A program made the translations under genes and the position numbers. DNA of 64,000 bases, from positions 1 through 64,000 of the forward strand of contig NZ_LASZ01000009.1 in the NCBI RefSeq assembly GCF_001014645.1, in the 5' to 3' direction. How positions within the stretch are numbered: position 1 is the first letter of the stretch; each line of letters starts with the position of its first letter. The DNA is from Luteimonas sp. FCS-9. Its GTDB lineage: Bacteria; Pseudomonadota; Gammaproteobacteria; Xanthomonadales; Xanthomonadaceae. Under the pieces are notes generated by a model. That model did not search any database. It saw nothing but the letters and a program-made list of their open reading frames with translations, and was not told where the DNA came from. Of this stretch, positions 1-8,575 are shown piece after piece.

Positions 1-738
1 CACTTCCTCGAGGAACCGGCCGCGGCCGCGCTGCACCACCACGCGATCAGCCCGCAGCGCCAGACCACGCTGGTCGTCGACGTCGGCGGCGGCACCACCG
101 ACATCGCGCTGGCGAGCATCGGCGGCGACACCGCGCCGCAGGTGCACCGCGCCTGGGGCATCGCCAACGGCGGCACCGACGTCGACGTCGCGCTGAGCCT
201 GGCGCGCGCGATGCCGCTGTTCGGCAAGGGCGTCACGCGCACGCCGGTGCACCACTTCGTCGAGGCCGCGACCGTGCAGGACCTGCCGCGCCAGCGCGAG
301 TTCCACCGCCACGACTACCGCGACGTCGAGGCGCCGTACGGCGCGCGCCTGCGGGCGCTGCAGGACGAGGGCGGGACCACGCGGCTGTACCGCGGCATCG
401 AGGCGATGAAGGTCCGGCTCAGCGCCGACGACACTGCCGGGCAGCCGCTGGACTTCATCGAGCCCGGCCTGCGCGTCGATGCCGGCCGCGGCGACCTGGG
501 GACGGCGGCGGCCCGCTTCCTCGGCCAGATCGGCGGGCTGCTCGACGAGGTCCGCGCCGACCTGGCGCAGCCGCCCGACAGCCTGTTCCTGACCGGCGGC
601 ATGTCCGGCGCACCGTACGTGCAGGCCGCCGCGCGGGCGCGGTTCCCGCAGGCCCGGGTCGTGCTCGGCGATCCGTCGCTGGGCGTGGTCTCGGGGCTGG
701 CCGAGCACGCGCGCAACGCGGCCGCCACCGCGGGCTGA
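1..738 (+). CDS. Hsp70-family chaperone-like protein, 3' part (5' end outside window)
   Basis: The open frame enters from the left edge, so only the last 245 residues are present. They look like the C-terminal half of the actin-type ATPase domain of a YegD-like Hsp70. The phosphate-binding motif VVDVGGGTTDIAL lies near residues 25-37 of the fragment, and an adenosine-binding LFLTGGMSGAP motif lies near residue 195. There is no peptide-binding beta-sandwich after the ATPase fold, as in the short YegD class; classical DnaK would continue about 250 residues further. The role is probably ATP-dependent protein handling in the cytoplasm, with unknown clients. Function is inferred from family; the fold assignment is fairly secure. 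Confidence 0.8.
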   Translation, partial: HFLEEPAAAALHHHAISPQRQTTLVVDVGGGTTDIALASIGGDTAPQVHRAWGIANGGTDVDVALSLARAMPLFGKGVTRTPVHHFVEAATVQDLPRQREFHRHDYRDVEAPYGARLRALQDEGGTTRLYRGIEAMKVRLSADDTAGQPLDFIEPGLRVDAGRGDLGTAAARFLGQIGGLLDEVRADLAQPPDSLFLTGGMSGAPYVQAAARARFPQARVVLGDPSLGVVSGLAEHARNAAATAG

Positions 739-826
739 GGCGCCGCGGACGGCGGAACGCGCTCGATCGCGCGTCGAAGCTGAAACAATCGGGCGGCGGC
801 AGGCCGCCGCGACGGGGAGTTCGGCA

Positions 827-3421
827 ATGCGCAACACGCTGCGTGCGTGGATCCAGCGGGCGACGCTCGCGCTGGCGTTGATCGCACTGGCGATCACGGC
901 GACGCTGTGGTGGCAGCTGCGCGGCAGCCTGCCCGCGCTCGAGGGCGCGCGGACGCTGTCCGGGCTCGATGCGCCGGCGACGATCGTGCGCGACGCGCTG
1001 GGCACGGTGACGATCACCGCCGACAGCGAGGTGGACGCGATGCGCGCGCTCGGCTGGGTGCACGCGCAGGAGCGCTACTTCGAGATGGACCTGATGCGGC
1101 GCCTGCCCGCGGGCGAGCTCTCGGCGCTGTTCGGCGAGCGGGCGCTCGAGACCGACCGCCGCCATCGCCTGCACCGCATGCGCGCCCGCGTCGACGCCTC
1201 GCTCGCCGAGGTCGCCGGCGAGCGCATGCCACAGTTGCGCGCCTACTCCGACGGCGCGAACGCGGGGCTCGCCGCGTTGCGGGCACGGCCCTGGCCGTAC
1301 CTGCTGCTGCGCCAGCAGCCCACGCCGTGGACGCCGGCCGACTCGGCCCTGGTCGGCTTCTCGATGTACTTCGACCTCCAGGACGCGGGCAACGCCCGCG
1401 AACTGGCGCTGCACCGGTTGCGGCCGCACCTGCCGCCGGCGCTGTTCGCGCTCGTGGCCCACGACGGCAGCCGCTGGGACGCGCCGTTGCAGGGCGGGCC
1501 GCGCGGCGACGCGGCGTTGCCGGATGCCGATACGGTGGACCTGCGCCGGCTGGACGTAGCGGACATGGCGGACGGGGGCGACGGTGGCGGGACGCCTGCG
1601 GCGATGGTTCGATTCCCCCCCTCTCCACCGCTCGCGCCGCGAGCGGTCCCCCTCTCCCCCGCGGCGCGGGGGAGAGACGGCGGCGGGCCGCCTGCGGCGG
1701 CCGATCTGGGTTGGGGGAGCAACAACTTCGCGGTGGGCGGGGCGCTGACCGCCGACGGGCGGGCGCTGGTCGCCGACGACATGCACCTGGGCCTGCGCGC
1801 GCCCAACCTGTGGTTCCGTGCGCGGCTGCGCTATCCCGACCCGCGCGCGCCCGGCGGCCGCGTCGACGTCGTCGGCTTCACGCTGCCGGGCCTGCCCGCG
1901 ATCATCGTCGGCAGCAACGGGCACGTCGCCTGGGGTTTCACCAACAGCTACGGCGACTACCTGGACTGGCAGCGCATCGTGCCCTGCGACGCCGCCGGTC
2001 CGGCGGCGCCCGGCTGCACGCCGCTGCGGCGCCACGCCGAGACGATCGCCGTCGCCGGACGCGCCCCGGACACGCTGACCGTCGAGGACAGCGACTGGGG
2101 GCCGGTGGTCCACCGCGAGCCCGACAGCAGCGCGCTGGCGCTGCGCTGGACCGCGCACCTGCCCGGCGCGCTGAACTTCGGTCTGGCCGACTTCGCCCAC
2201 GCCGGCGACCTCGACGACGCGCTGGCGATCGCCGACCGCACCGCGACGCCGACGCAGAACCTGGTGCTCGGCGACCTGCACGGCGCGGTCGCCTGGCGCC
2301 TGCTCGGGCCGATCCCGGCGCGGGCGCCCGGTTGCGACGGCCGGACGGTCTCCCGTCCGCCAGGCCCCGGCGCTGCGCCGGGCGATGCCGGCAACGTCTG
2401 CGCGCCGTGGACGATCGCCACCGACGCTTCGCCACTCGTGCGTTCGCCCGACGCGACGCGGCTGTGGACCGCGAACAGCCGCGTCGTCGATGGCGCGGAC
2501 TTCGCCCGGATCGGCGACGGCGGCGCGGCGCTCGGCATCCGCGCCTGGCAGATCCGCGAAGGGCTCGGCGCCCGCGACCGTTTCGCCGAACGCGACCTGC
2601 TCGCGATCCAGCTCGACGACCGCGCGGTGCTGCTGTCGCAGTGGCATGCCCTGCTCGGCCGGGCGGCCGACGCGGACGGCGGCGGCGACACCGCGCTGCG
2701 CGTGCTCGCCGGCGCCGCGCGCGACTGGAGCGGCCGCGCCGACGTCGATTCGGCCGGCTACCGCATCGTCCGCGCGTGGCGGTTGGCGGTGCACGCGCGC
2801 ATCGCCGACGGCCTGCTGGCGCCCGCGCGCGCGGCGGCCGGGGACGCGATCGCCTGGCCGGACCCGCCGAACTTCGAGGGCGTGGTCTGGCCGCTGGTGA
2901 GCCAGCGCCCCGAACATCTGTTGCCGCGCCGCTTCGCGTGCACGCCGCAGACCCGGCGCGGACGCTGCGTGCCGGTCGCCGACGGCTGGACCGCGCTGCT
3001 GGAGGACGCCGCGCGCGAGGTCCGCGACACGCTGCAGGCCGACGGGCCGCTGGCGCAGCGCCGCTGGGGCGAGCACAACACCGCGGCGATCTGCCATCCG
3101 CTCGCGGCCGCGATCCCGCTCGTCGGCCGGCGCGCGCTGTGCATGCCGGCGCAGCCCTTGCCCGGCGACGGCACCGTGCCGCGCGTGCAGGCGCCGGCGT
3201 TCGGCGCCTCGCAGCGCATGGTCGTCGCACCGGGGCACGAGGCCGACGGCATCGCACACATGCCCGGCGGCCAGAGCGGCCATCCCCTGTCGCCGTTCTG
3301 GGGCGCCGGCCACGGCGACTGGGTACAGGGCCGGCCCTCGCCGCTGCTGCCGGGCCCGGCGACGCACGTGCTGCGGCTCGTGCCCGGCCCCGCGCCGGCA
3401 CGCACGCGCCCCGGCGACTAA
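827..3421 (+). CDS. penicillin acylase family protein (N-terminal nucleophile amidase)
   Basis: 864 residues with an N-terminal membrane or signal segment (about residues 9-28), then an Ntn-hydrolase precursor. Family members self-cleave before a Ser that becomes the N-terminal nucleophile of the beta chain. Here GWGSNNF puts that Ser at residue 298, and a typical oxyanion-region segment GLPAIIVGSNGHVAWGFT follows. The family hydrolyses amide bonds of beta-lactams, acyl-homoserine lactones or acylated peptides in the periplasm; the substrate cannot be told. A ribosome site (GGGGAG) sits 7 nt before the ATG. Just before the cleavage site the protein carries a Gly/Pro/Arg-rich stretch encoded by two perfect palindromes (listed separately), which looks like an in-frame repeat insertion. 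The stop overlaps the convergent AlkB gene by 4 bp. Confidence 0.85.
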   Translation: MRNTLRAWIQRATLALALIALAITATLWWQLRGSLPALEGARTLSGLDAPATIVRDALGTVTITADSEVDAMRALGWVHAQERYFEMDLMRRLPAGELSALFGERALETDRRHRLHRMRARVDASLAEVAGERMPQLRAYSDGANAGLAALRARPWPYLLLRQQPTPWTPADSALVGFSMYFDLQDAGNARELALHRLRPHLPPALFALVAHDGSRWDAPLQGGPRGDAALPDADTVDLRRLDVADMADGGDGGGTPAAMVRFPPSPPLAPRAVPLSPAARGRDGGGPPAAADLGWGSNNFAVGGALTADGRALVADDMHLGLRAPNLWFRARLRYPDPRAPGGRVDVVGFTLPGLPAIIVGSNGHVAWGFTNSYGDYLDWQRIVPCDAAGPAAPGCTPLRRHAETIAVAGRAPDTLTVEDSDWGPVVHREPDSSALALRWTAHLPGALNFGLADFAHAGDLDDALAIADRTATPTQNLVLGDLHGAVAWRLLGPIPARAPGCDGRTVSRPPGPGAAPGDAGNVCAPWTIATDASPLVRSPDATRLWTANSRVVDGADFARIGDGGAALGIRAWQIREGLGARDRFAERDLLAIQLDDRAVLLSQWHALLGRAADADGGGDTALRVLAGAARDWSGRADVDSAGYRIVRAWRLAVHARIADGLLAPARAAAGDAIAWPDPPNFEGVVWPLVSQRPEHLLPRRFACTPQTRRGRCVPVADGWTALLEDAAREVRDTLQADGPLAQRRWGEHNTAAICHPLAAAIPLVGRRALCMPAQPLPGDGTVPRVQAPAFGASQRMVVAPGHEADGIAHMPGGQSGHPLSPFWGAGHGDWVQGRPSPLLPGPATHVLRLVPGPAPARTRPGD
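1627..1676. repeat. palindromic repeat pair inserted in frame in the acylase gene
   Basis: Two adjacent perfect hairpins. The first is ACCGCTCGC-gcc-GCGAGCGGT at 1627-1647 and the second is CTCTCCCCCGC-ggc-GCGGGGGAGAG at 1652-1676. The second resembles the CTCCCCCGC/GCGGGGGAG palindrome found in non-coding repeats near 38505-38535. Here it is translated without frame disruption, about 15 codons before the catalytic Ser. Confidence 0.7.
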
Positions 3422-4044
3422 GCGCCGAGCGGCCCCTGCCAGTGGGTGCCGTACAGCCCGGCCGCCATCTTCGCGGCCGGGCGCGCGCGGAACACCGCGC
3501 TGATCCGCGGCCCCACCGGACGCGTGGTCTTCGCGATCCCGTGCGCATGGGTCAGCTGCGAGGCGTGGCTCATCGCCAGCACGCTGCCGGGCGCGAGCTC
3601 GATCGCGATCGCCTTGCCGCGCCCGTCCTTCGCACGGATCGACATCCGCCGCGCGTCGCCCAGCGACAGCAGCGCGATCGGCTGCCCGGGCACCAGCGTG
3701 TGCAGCTTGTCGTGGTGCATCGCCACGCTGTCGCGGCCGTCGCGGTAGAGGTTCAGCCCGACCGCGGTGTACGGCGCCGGCACCCGCCGCTGCACGGCGC
3801 GGTGCATGTCCGCCAGCGGCAATGACGACGGCAGCGCGTCGAGCCGGTAGGACGCCAGCAGCCGCGGGACCGCGACCACGCGGCCATGCATCGGCCGGTG
3901 CTGCATCTCCCAGTGCGCGCCGGCGCGCAGCGCCTCGAACCACGCCGCGGCGGTCGCCGCATCGACCGCATCCGCCCAGTAGCGGATGCCGCCCTCGTCG
4001 TCGTCGACGAGGATCCGCGGGCCGGCGGTCGGGAACAGGTCCAT
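3418..4044 (-). CDS. AlkB-like 2-oxoglutarate/Fe(II)-dependent dioxygenase
   Basis: 208 residues starting MDLFPTAGPR. The iron-binding H-x-D is MHHDKLH (His110, Asp112). The distal His lies in THAHGIAKT (around 166-168), followed by RPVGPRISAVFR with the Arg residues that bind 2-oxoglutarate. Length and motif order match the short AlkB/ALKBH2-3-like proteins that oxidatively demethylate alkylated bases in DNA or RNA. The gene is convergent with the acylase gene and overlaps its stop by 4 bp, and it is followed upstream by an independent chemotaxis gene. No Ada-type regulatory site is seen nearby. Family assignment is strong; substrate preference is not determined. Confidence 0.87.
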   Translation of the reverse strand: MDLFPTAGPRILVDDDEGGIRYWADAVDAATAAAWFEALRAGAHWEMQHRPMHGRVVAVPRLLASYRLDALPSSLPLADMHRAVQRRVPAPYTAVGLNLYRDGRDSVAMHHDKLHTLVPGQPIALLSLGDARRMSIRAKDGRGKAIAIELAPGSVLAMSHASQLTHAHGIAKTTRPVGPRISAVFRARPAAKMAAGLYGTHWQGPLGA

Positions 4045-4085
4045 GCCGCCCAGATGGGGTCGTTCGGCGCGCCGGACAACCGGCC

Positions 4086-6653
4086 TCAGGCCGCCGGCAC
4101 CGCCGCCGCGTCGGTGCGGAACGCGGCGACGCTGGCGTTCAGCCGGGCTGCCTGCGCGTGCATGCGCGAGGCGGCCGCGGTGGCGCCCTCGACCCGCGCG
4201 GCGTTGCGGCGGGTGGCCGCGTCCATGCCCGACACGGTCCGGTCGATCCGGTCGATGCCCTCGGCCTGCGCCTGCGACGCCGCGCGGATGCCGGCCATGA
4301 TCGCGGTCACGCCCTGCACCGAGGCGACGATCTCGCCCATCGTGCCGCCCGCGCGTCCGGCGAGCGCGGCGCCGTCGGCGACCTTCGCACCGGCATCGTC
4401 GATCAGCCCCTTGATCTCGCGCGCGGCGTCGGCGCTGCGCTTGGCCAGCATCCGCACCTCGGAAGCGACGACGGCGAAGCCACGGCCCTGCTCGCCCGCG
4501 CGCGCGGCCTCGACCGCGGCGTTGAGCGCGAGGATGTTGGTCTGGAACGCGATCGTGTCGATCACCGACAGGATGTCGGCGATCCGGCGCGATGCGCGCT
4601 CGATGTCGGCCATCGTCGTCACCACCCGGCCGACCGCGTCGCCGCCGCGCGAGGCGACCGCGGCCGCGTCGACGACCAGCGCGTCGGCCTGGCGCGCGTG
4701 CTCGGCATTCTGGCGCACGGCGTCGGCGAACGCGGCCATCGACGCCGCGGTCGCTTCGAGCTCGACCGTCTGCTGGGCGGTGCTGCGCGAGAGGTCGGCG
4801 TTGCCGGCCACGATCTCGTCGGCGGCGCGCCCGATCGCGACCGAGGCGTCCTGGATGCGCGCGACGATGCCGGTGAGCTGGGCGACCGTGGCATTGGCGT
4901 CGTCGCGCATGCGGGCGAACACGCCGTGGAAATCGCCTTCCATGCGCGCCGACAGGTCGCCCTGCGACAGCGCGGCCAGCAGGCCCTGAAGCGACGAGAG
5001 ATTGTGCTGGAAGGTGTCGAGCAGTCCATTGATGCCGATCGAGAGCGTGCGCACGAACCCGTCCTTGCCGGCCAGCGCGATCCGCCCGTGCAGGTCGCCG
5101 CGCGCGGCCGCCTCGACCAGCGCCGCGATCTCCTGCTCGACCATCGTCTCCAGCGCGCGGCTGCGCCATTCGATCGCCGCGCCGATGCGCTGACCGTCGA
5201 CCGCGACCGCGGCGACCGCCCACGAATAGCGGGTGCCGGCGTGGTCGGCCTCGTGCGCGAACGCGGTCTCGCCGGCGCACAGGCGACGCTGGACGTCGGC
5301 GAAGTCGGGATGCAGCGCGGCGGCATCGCCGCTGTCGAGCCCCCCGGCGGCGTCCGCACCGAGCGCGTCGCGCAACGCGCGGTTGGCATAGGCGATGCGG
5401 CCGTCGTGATCGAGCAGCATCAGCCCCGACTGCGCACTGTCGAGCGCCTGGCGGATCCGTGCATTCTCGCGCGCGACCGCACGCTCGCCCTCGATGCGCG
5501 TGCGCAGGCGCTGCTGCATGTGCACCAGCATCCCGGCCAGGCGGCCGAGCTCGTCGTGCGGGTTGCGTACCGCGAGCGTGGCGTCGAGCCGATCGTCGGC
5601 GATCGCCTGCGCGAAGCGCAGCGTGTCCTCGATCGGGCGCCGGACCGCGCGCAGCACCGCCAGCAGCGTGGCGATCAGCGCGATCGCGACCAGCAGCAGC
5701 GTCGCGGCGAAGAACGCATCCATCCAGCGCCCCTGCGCCTGCTGGCGCGCCCGCGCGGCCGCCAGCGCCGCCGAGCGCTCGGCGTGCAGCGCCTCCAGGG
5801 CCGGTGCGATCCCGGCCGCGACGTCCTCGAGCGATTGCGCCTCGATGTCCAGGCCGACGCGCGCCGCGACGTAGCCCAGCAGCGCGCCCTGGTAGTCGTC
5901 CATGCGCGCGCGCACCGCGGCCTGCGTCGCATCGTCGGCACGCGTGGCTGCGAGCGCCAGGTCGAAGTCCAGCTTGCCCTCGCTGGCGCGGTCGGCCTGC
6001 CCCGGATCGCCGCTCAGCAGGAAGCGAAGCTCGTGCAGTCGCATGCGCTGCAGGTGCCCGGCCAGCACCGGATCGCCGAGCGCGTCGACGTCGGCGGCGA
6101 CCGCATCGGCTGCCGCCTCCAGCCGACCGCGCAGCCCCTCGGCGCCGGCGCCCATCTCGTCGACGCGCGCGTTGAGCGAGGCGATGCCGGCCCCGAAGTC
6201 CGCGACCCGCGTCGCCACTGCATCCAGCGCCGGCGAGGCCTGCGCACCGGCATCCGACGGCTGCAGCGCGGCGAGTGTCCGGGACAGTTGCGCCTGTGCG
6301 TCCTGCAGCCGCGCCCGGTCCGCCGCCTCCAGGCTGTGCGCATAGGCGGTCTGCCGCCGCCGCGCTTCCGACACCTGGCCGGCGAGCGTGCCGGCCAGCA
6401 CCGCCTGCGCCTGGTGGTGTGCGAACATCGCGCCGGCCCGCTCCACCCCCAGGCCCGCGCGCCAGTAGGCGAAGGCCACGACCAGCAGCCCGAGGCCGCA
6501 GACCACCAGACTGGCCTTGATCTTGGTCGCCAACGTGGCGCGTGCGAGCGGCCGCAGCCAGCCCGGCGCAGCGATCCGGGACAGGCGTCGGCGAACGTGG
6601 GCGAGGGCCTGCGACCCTCGCGACGGCAAAGACGGGAACGTGGCGACCGGCAT
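4086..6653 (-). CDS. methyl-accepting chemotaxis protein with HAMP and PAS regions
   Basis: About 855 residues from the ATG at 6653, which has a GGAAG site 7 nt upstream. An ATG at 6680 and a GTG at 6728 are in-frame alternatives. An N-terminal membrane helix ([18 protein letters not shown]) is followed by a coiled sensor region of about 200 residues. A second membrane helix ([19 protein letters not shown]) leads into a HAMP segment. A PAS-like segment follows ([20 protein letters not shown]), and then the signalling coiled coil with the near-invariant tip [20 protein letters not shown] and [14 protein letters not shown]. It should bind CheW/CheA and report a periplasmic or PAS-bound stimulus to the flagellar or pilus motor. 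No CheR-binding pentapeptide is visible at the C terminus. It is divergent from the sigma factor gene. Confidence 0.9.
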   Translation of the reverse strand: MPVATFPSLPSRGSQALAHVRRRLSRIAAPGWLRPLARATLATKIKASLVVCGLGLLVVAFAYWRAGLGVERAGAMFAHHQAQAVLAGTLAGQVSEARRRQTAYAHSLEAADRARLQDAQAQLSRTLAALQPSDAGAQASPALDAVATRVADFGAGIASLNARVDEMGAGAEGLRGRLEAAADAVAADVDALGDPVLAGHLQRMRLHELRFLLSGDPGQADRASEGKLDFDLALAATRADDATQAAVRARMDDYQGALLGYVAARVGLDIEAQSLEDVAAGIAPALEALHAERSAALAAARARQQAQGRWMDAFFAATLLLVAIALIATLLAVLRAVRRPIEDTLRFAQAIADDRLDATLAVRNPHDELGRLAGMLVHMQQRLRTRIEGERAVARENARIRQALDSAQSGLMLLDHDGRIAYANRALRDALGADAAGGLDSGDAAALHPDFADVQRRLCAGETAFAHEADHAGTRYSWAVAAVAVDGQRIGAAIEWRSRALETMVEQEIAALVEAAARGDLHGRIALAGKDGFVRTLSIGINGLLDTFQHNLSSLQGLLAALSQGDLSARMEGDFHGVFARMRDDANATVAQLTGIVARIQDASVAIGRAADEIVAGNADLSRSTAQQTVELEATAASMAAFADAVRQNAEHARQADALVVDAAAVASRGGDAVGRVVTTMADIERASRRIADILSVIDTIAFQTNILALNAAVEAARAGEQGRGFAVVASEVRMLAKRSADAAREIKGLIDDAGAKVADGAALAGRAGGTMGEIVASVQGVTAIMAGIRAASQAQAEGIDRIDRTVSGMDAATRRNAARVEGATAAASRMHAQAARLNASVAAFRTDAAAVPAA

Positions 6654-6782
6654 GGGCGTCTTCCAGGCAGAGTGACGCATCGGTATCGGCCTGGCCGCCG
6701 GGAACTTGAGCACGCCATTGCGGACCACGGCGTCGCGTGCCTTGCGGACCTGCGTGTTCTACCGCCGCGGCGCTACAGCGCG

Positions 6783-7409
6783 ATGACGGCCGCGAGCGGT
6801 GTCGACGCCGGGCTTGCGACGCGTCATGCCGGCGTCATCTGCCGCCGATACCGTGCGGCGCTTTCGACCGACGGATCCGCGACATTGGCCGAGACGGCAC
6901 GGCGACGGTGGGCAACGATGTTCGCCGAGCACGGCCCCGGGCTGCGCGGCTTCTTCGTCCGCCGCGGGGCGCGCGACGATGCCGAGGACCTCGTGCAGGA
7001 GACCTACGCCAGGCTGCTGCACGCCGATCGCGACCGCGGCGCGACGATCGCCAATCCCGAGGCCTACCTGTTCGCCGTCGCGCAGAACCTCGCGCGCGAA
7101 CGGGCGCTCCATCGTCGCCGGGCGCCGTTGCCGCTCGAGGAACTCGAGCCGGTGGATGCGCTGCGCTCGGACGCGCACGCGACCGAGGACGCCGTCGAAC
7201 GCGCGCAATACCGGCAGCGCCTGCAGGCGACGCTCGATGCACTGCCCGCGCGGACGCGGGAGGTGCTGGTGCTGCAGTACCGCGACGGCCTGACGTACCG
7301 GCAGATCGGCGAGCGGCTCGGCATGTCTGCGCACATGGTCAAGAAACACGTCGTACGCGGGCTGGCGATGTGCCGGCGCGCGCAACTCGACGCGGGCGAG
7401 GCCCGATGA
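6783..7409 (+). CDS. ECF RNA polymerase sigma factor, FecI-like
   Basis: 208 residues from the ATG at 6783; a shorter version from 6918 would give 163. Region 2 includes DDAEDLVQETYARLL, and region 4 includes LPARTREVLVLQYRDGLTYRQIGERLGMSAHMVKKHV, the usual sigma-70 region 4 helix-turn-helix. The stop overlaps the ATG of the FecR-type gene (ATGA), so the two are translationally coupled, and a TonB-dependent receptor with an N-terminal signalling domain follows. That is the classical FecI-FecR-FecA arrangement: the receptor senses its ligand, FecR releases the sigma factor, and the sigma factor transcribes the receptor gene. Confidence 0.9.
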   Translation: MTAASGVDAGLATRHAGVICRRYRAALSTDGSATLAETARRRWATMFAEHGPGLRGFFVRRGARDDAEDLVQETYARLLHADRDRGATIANPEAYLFAVAQNLARERALHRRRAPLPLEELEPVDALRSDAHATEDAVERAQYRQRLQATLDALPARTREVLVLQYRDGLTYRQIGERLGMSAHMVKKHVVRGLAMCRRAQLDAGEAR

Positions 7410-8440
7410 GCGCGTCCGGCGCGTCGCACGAGGTCACGCGCGCCGCCGCGCGCTGGCATGCGCGGCGACACGCAGGCGGCCTGGATGCCGAAGCGCAGGC
7501 CCGGTTCGCCGCGTGGCTGCGCGCCTCGCCCGAACACGTCCGCGAATACCTGGCGGTGACGCGCATGGCCGGGGAGCTGAGCGGCCTGCTGCGAGGCTCG
7601 GCGCCGTCGGCCGCCACCGCCCGCGCGGCCGCATCGCACGGCACGGTCGTGCCGCTGCCGCCTGCGCGAACGTCCACGGCGACGCGCTTCCGGTCGACGT
7701 TGCCCGCCCCGCGCCGGCATCGCACGGCGATGGCCGCGGTGCTGGCGCTCGGTCTGGGCCTTGCGCTGCTGGCCGCGCTGCCACGCACGTCCGAGCACGC
7801 GGCAGGCCATGGTGCGCCGCGCCGTCTCGCGCTCCCGGACGGCACCGTGGTGCATCTCAATGCCGAGAGCGCGCTGACCACGCGCTTCGGGCTGTTCTCG
7901 CGCAGGGTCGAGCTGCTGCGCGGACAGGCCAGCTTCGTCGTCGCACCCGGGCGCCGCCCGTTCGCCGTCCACGCCGCGGGCCTGGAGGTCCGCGACATCG
8001 GCACCACGTTCGACGTCGCACTGCGCCGCGGGCAGGCCCGTGTCGCCGTCGTCGAAGGCCGTGTCCAGGTCCTGGACGACGCCGGCCGCGGGCCGATGCT
8101 CGCCGACCTCGTGGCCGGCCAGCGCGCCGGCATCGGCTACCGCGACCGCCGCGTCCGCGTGACGGACGAGGACATCGGCGCGATGACGGCCTGGTGGACC
8201 GGGCGGATCGTATTCCGCAACGAGCCGCTGCGCGACGTCGCCGACGCGTTCAACCGCGTCAGCCGGGTGCGACTGCGCATCGACGATGCGGCGGCGGGCG
8301 CGATGCGGCTGACCGGCAACCTGCGCGGCGACGACATCGAATCGCTGCGCGCGTTCCTGGCGCTGCAGCCGTCGCTGCGCACGCGCGTCGTCGATGGCGA
8401 CATCCACGTCGCGACGGCCGCGCGGCTTCCGCCGCGATGA
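7406..8440 (+). CDS. FecR-family anti-sigma/signal transducer
   Basis: 344 residues. The N-terminal cytoplasmic DUF4880-like domain (residues about 8-55) contains AARWHARRHAGGLDAEAQARF and would bind the sigma factor. One membrane helix (MAAVLALGLGLALLAAL) lies near residues 110-127. The periplasmic FecR domain follows, with LPDGTVVHLNAESAL, RRVELLRGQASFVV and RDIGTTFDVAL. A C-terminal STN-like fold (FRNEPLRDVADAFNRVSRVRL) would contact the receptor's signalling domain. The start codon overlaps the sigma factor stop. Expected role: transmit receptor occupancy across the inner membrane to the ECF factor. Confidence 0.9.
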   Translation: MSASGASHEVTRAAARWHARRHAGGLDAEAQARFAAWLRASPEHVREYLAVTRMAGELSGLLRGSAPSAATARAAASHGTVVPLPPARTSTATRFRSTLPAPRRHRTAMAAVLALGLGLALLAALPRTSEHAAGHGAPRRLALPDGTVVHLNAESALTTRFGLFSRRVELLRGQASFVVAPGRRPFAVHAAGLEVRDIGTTFDVALRRGQARVAVVEGRVQVLDDAGRGPMLADLVAGQRAGIGYRDRRVRVTDEDIGAMTAWWTGRIVFRNEPLRDVADAFNRVSRVRLRIDDAAAGAMRLTGNLRGDDIESLRAFLALQPSLRTRVVDGDIHVATAARLPPR

Positions 8441-8460
8441 GCGGGCCGGCACCGGCGCGG

Positions 8461-8478
8461 TGTCAAAAAAAATTCATC
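8461..8478 (+). promoter_or_regulatory. AT-rich TGTCAAAAAAAATTCAT element before the receptor gene
   Basis: The only AT-rich block in the 135-bp gap between the FecR gene and the receptor: TGTC followed by eight A's and TTCAT. It lies about 100 bp before the receptor start, in the place where a FecI-type promoter would be expected. Assignment as the -35 region of the ECF-dependent promoter is inference from position and composition. Confidence 0.35.
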
Positions 8479-8575
8479 GGCATCCAGGTACCCGACCGGC
8501 GCGCTGCGCACTCGTAGATCCACGGCAGGCGGCATCCGCCTCGCCCCATCCGTCCCTCTTCCACTGGATCCCACG

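Noticed and set aside
455..3943. A 1162-codon open frame on the minus strand across the acylase gene
   Set aside because: Composition is Arg/Ala/Gly-rich without any domain; it mirrors the codon positions of the real plus-strand gene, as expected at this GC content.
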